Assembly: GCF_003732225.1 (NCBI RefSeq)
Contig: NZ_MOBJ01000008.1
Location: forward strand, 241,822-305,821
Reading direction: 5' to 3'
DNA: 64,000 nt
From: Pseudomonas brassicacearum
Lineage (GTDB): Bacteria; Pseudomonadota; Gammaproteobacteria; Pseudomonadales; Pseudomonadaceae
Positions within the stretch are counted from its first letter, which is position 1, and each line of letters begins with the position of its first letter. Under the pieces are notes generated by a model that saw only the letters and a list, made by a program, of their open reading frames with translations, did no database searches and had not been told where the DNA came from. The position numbers were made by a program, and so were the translations under genes. Positions 63,910 through 64,000 of the stretch are shown here, piece after piece.

Positions 63910-63937
63910 ATCGTTCCCATGCTCCCGTGGGAACGAT
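63910..63937. terminator. Hairpin after the DUF3303 gene
   Basis: ATCGTTCCCA / TGGGAACGAT, a perfect 10-bp stem with loop TGCTCCCG; typical Pseudomonas intergenic hairpin and likely transcription end. Confidence 0.6.
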
Positions 63938-63972
63938 TGCCAGTCAGTTCTGGCAAGCGAAGCAAATCCAGT

Positions 63973-64000
63973 GTGGGAGCGAGCTTGCTCGCGATAGCGG
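63973..64000. repeat. REP unit at the window edge
   Basis: GTGGGAGCGAGCTTGCTCGC followed by GATAGCGG, same family as 27088-27175. Cut by the end of the window, so the inverted partner is not seen. Confidence 0.85.

Overview
The window looks like a piece of a Pseudomonas chromosome, probably P. fluorescens group. Support: a high-GC backbone; several families of short palindromic repeats typical of that genus (GTGGGAGCGAGCTTGCTCGCG type, GTAGGAGCTGCCGCAGGCTGCGATC type, and a ~135-bp BIME-like element present four times); a Pseudomonas-style mqo; kdpFABCDE with an extra small ORF in front; and an agu2-like agmatine operon. I see no rRNA, tRNA, CRISPR array or complete insertion sequence. Identifications rest on reading the proteins by eye; no database search was run.

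Layout. 0.1-4.6 kb: a minus-strand catabolic cluster (GntR regulator, two MFS transporters, a TIM-barrel amidohydrolase). 4.8-5.5 kb: a ubiquitin-like/Mut7-C RNase-fold fusion. 6.3-9.3 kb: two divergent lipoproteins and a secreted CAP-domain protein whose paralogue lies at 16.4 kb. 9.4-18.4 kb: an SDR remnant, an HxlR/NTF2/SDR group, LysR-azoreductase, RidA, LysR-DHA2 efflux pump, DUF1059 and a GST. 18.4-19.1 kb: a non-coding region with a strong small-RNA candidate, a BIME and terminators. 19.1-30.2 kb: mqo, a diguanylate cyclase, gamma-glutamyltransferase, an AraC-GyrI regulator, GNAT, cupin, a quinone oxidoreductase/DoxX pair with a LysR, and a small lipoprotein. 30.3-35.8 kb: an agmatine-to-putrescine operon (cytoplasmic agmatine deiminase, N-carbamoylputrescine amidase, polyamine-binding protein, Tat-exported second deiminase) with a divergent LysR.

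36.0-42.2 kb is the accessory part. It carries a type VI secretion cargo cassette (unknown protein, PAAR-TTR spike, GxSxG lipase, lipoprotein that is a likely immunity protein), gene debris, an orphan cytochrome c, and a two-gene AAA ATPase plus TOPRIM-like nuclease module that resembles OLD/PARIS-type anti-phage systems. Possible IS-end debris lies beside the latter.

42.4-51.2 kb: a small DUF3077-like gene with a long structured leader, then the complete kdp potassium-uptake operon with its sensor and regulator. 51.3-58.3 kb: DinB; a DUF2946 / Cys-rich outer-membrane protein / TlpA-thioredoxin group; DUF1289; and a two-component system with a lipoprotein and a DUF347 membrane protein. 58.7-64 kb: an UppP-type phosphatase, PpnN nucleosidase, a PLP serine/threonine dehydratase, a DUF190 PII-like protein and DUF3303.

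The most promising non-routine items are the small RNA at 18.47-18.61 kb, the ATPase/TOPRIM pair at 40.2-42.2 kb, the PAAR-lipase-immunity cassette at 36-38.5 kb, and the structured leader at 42.7-43.0 kb.
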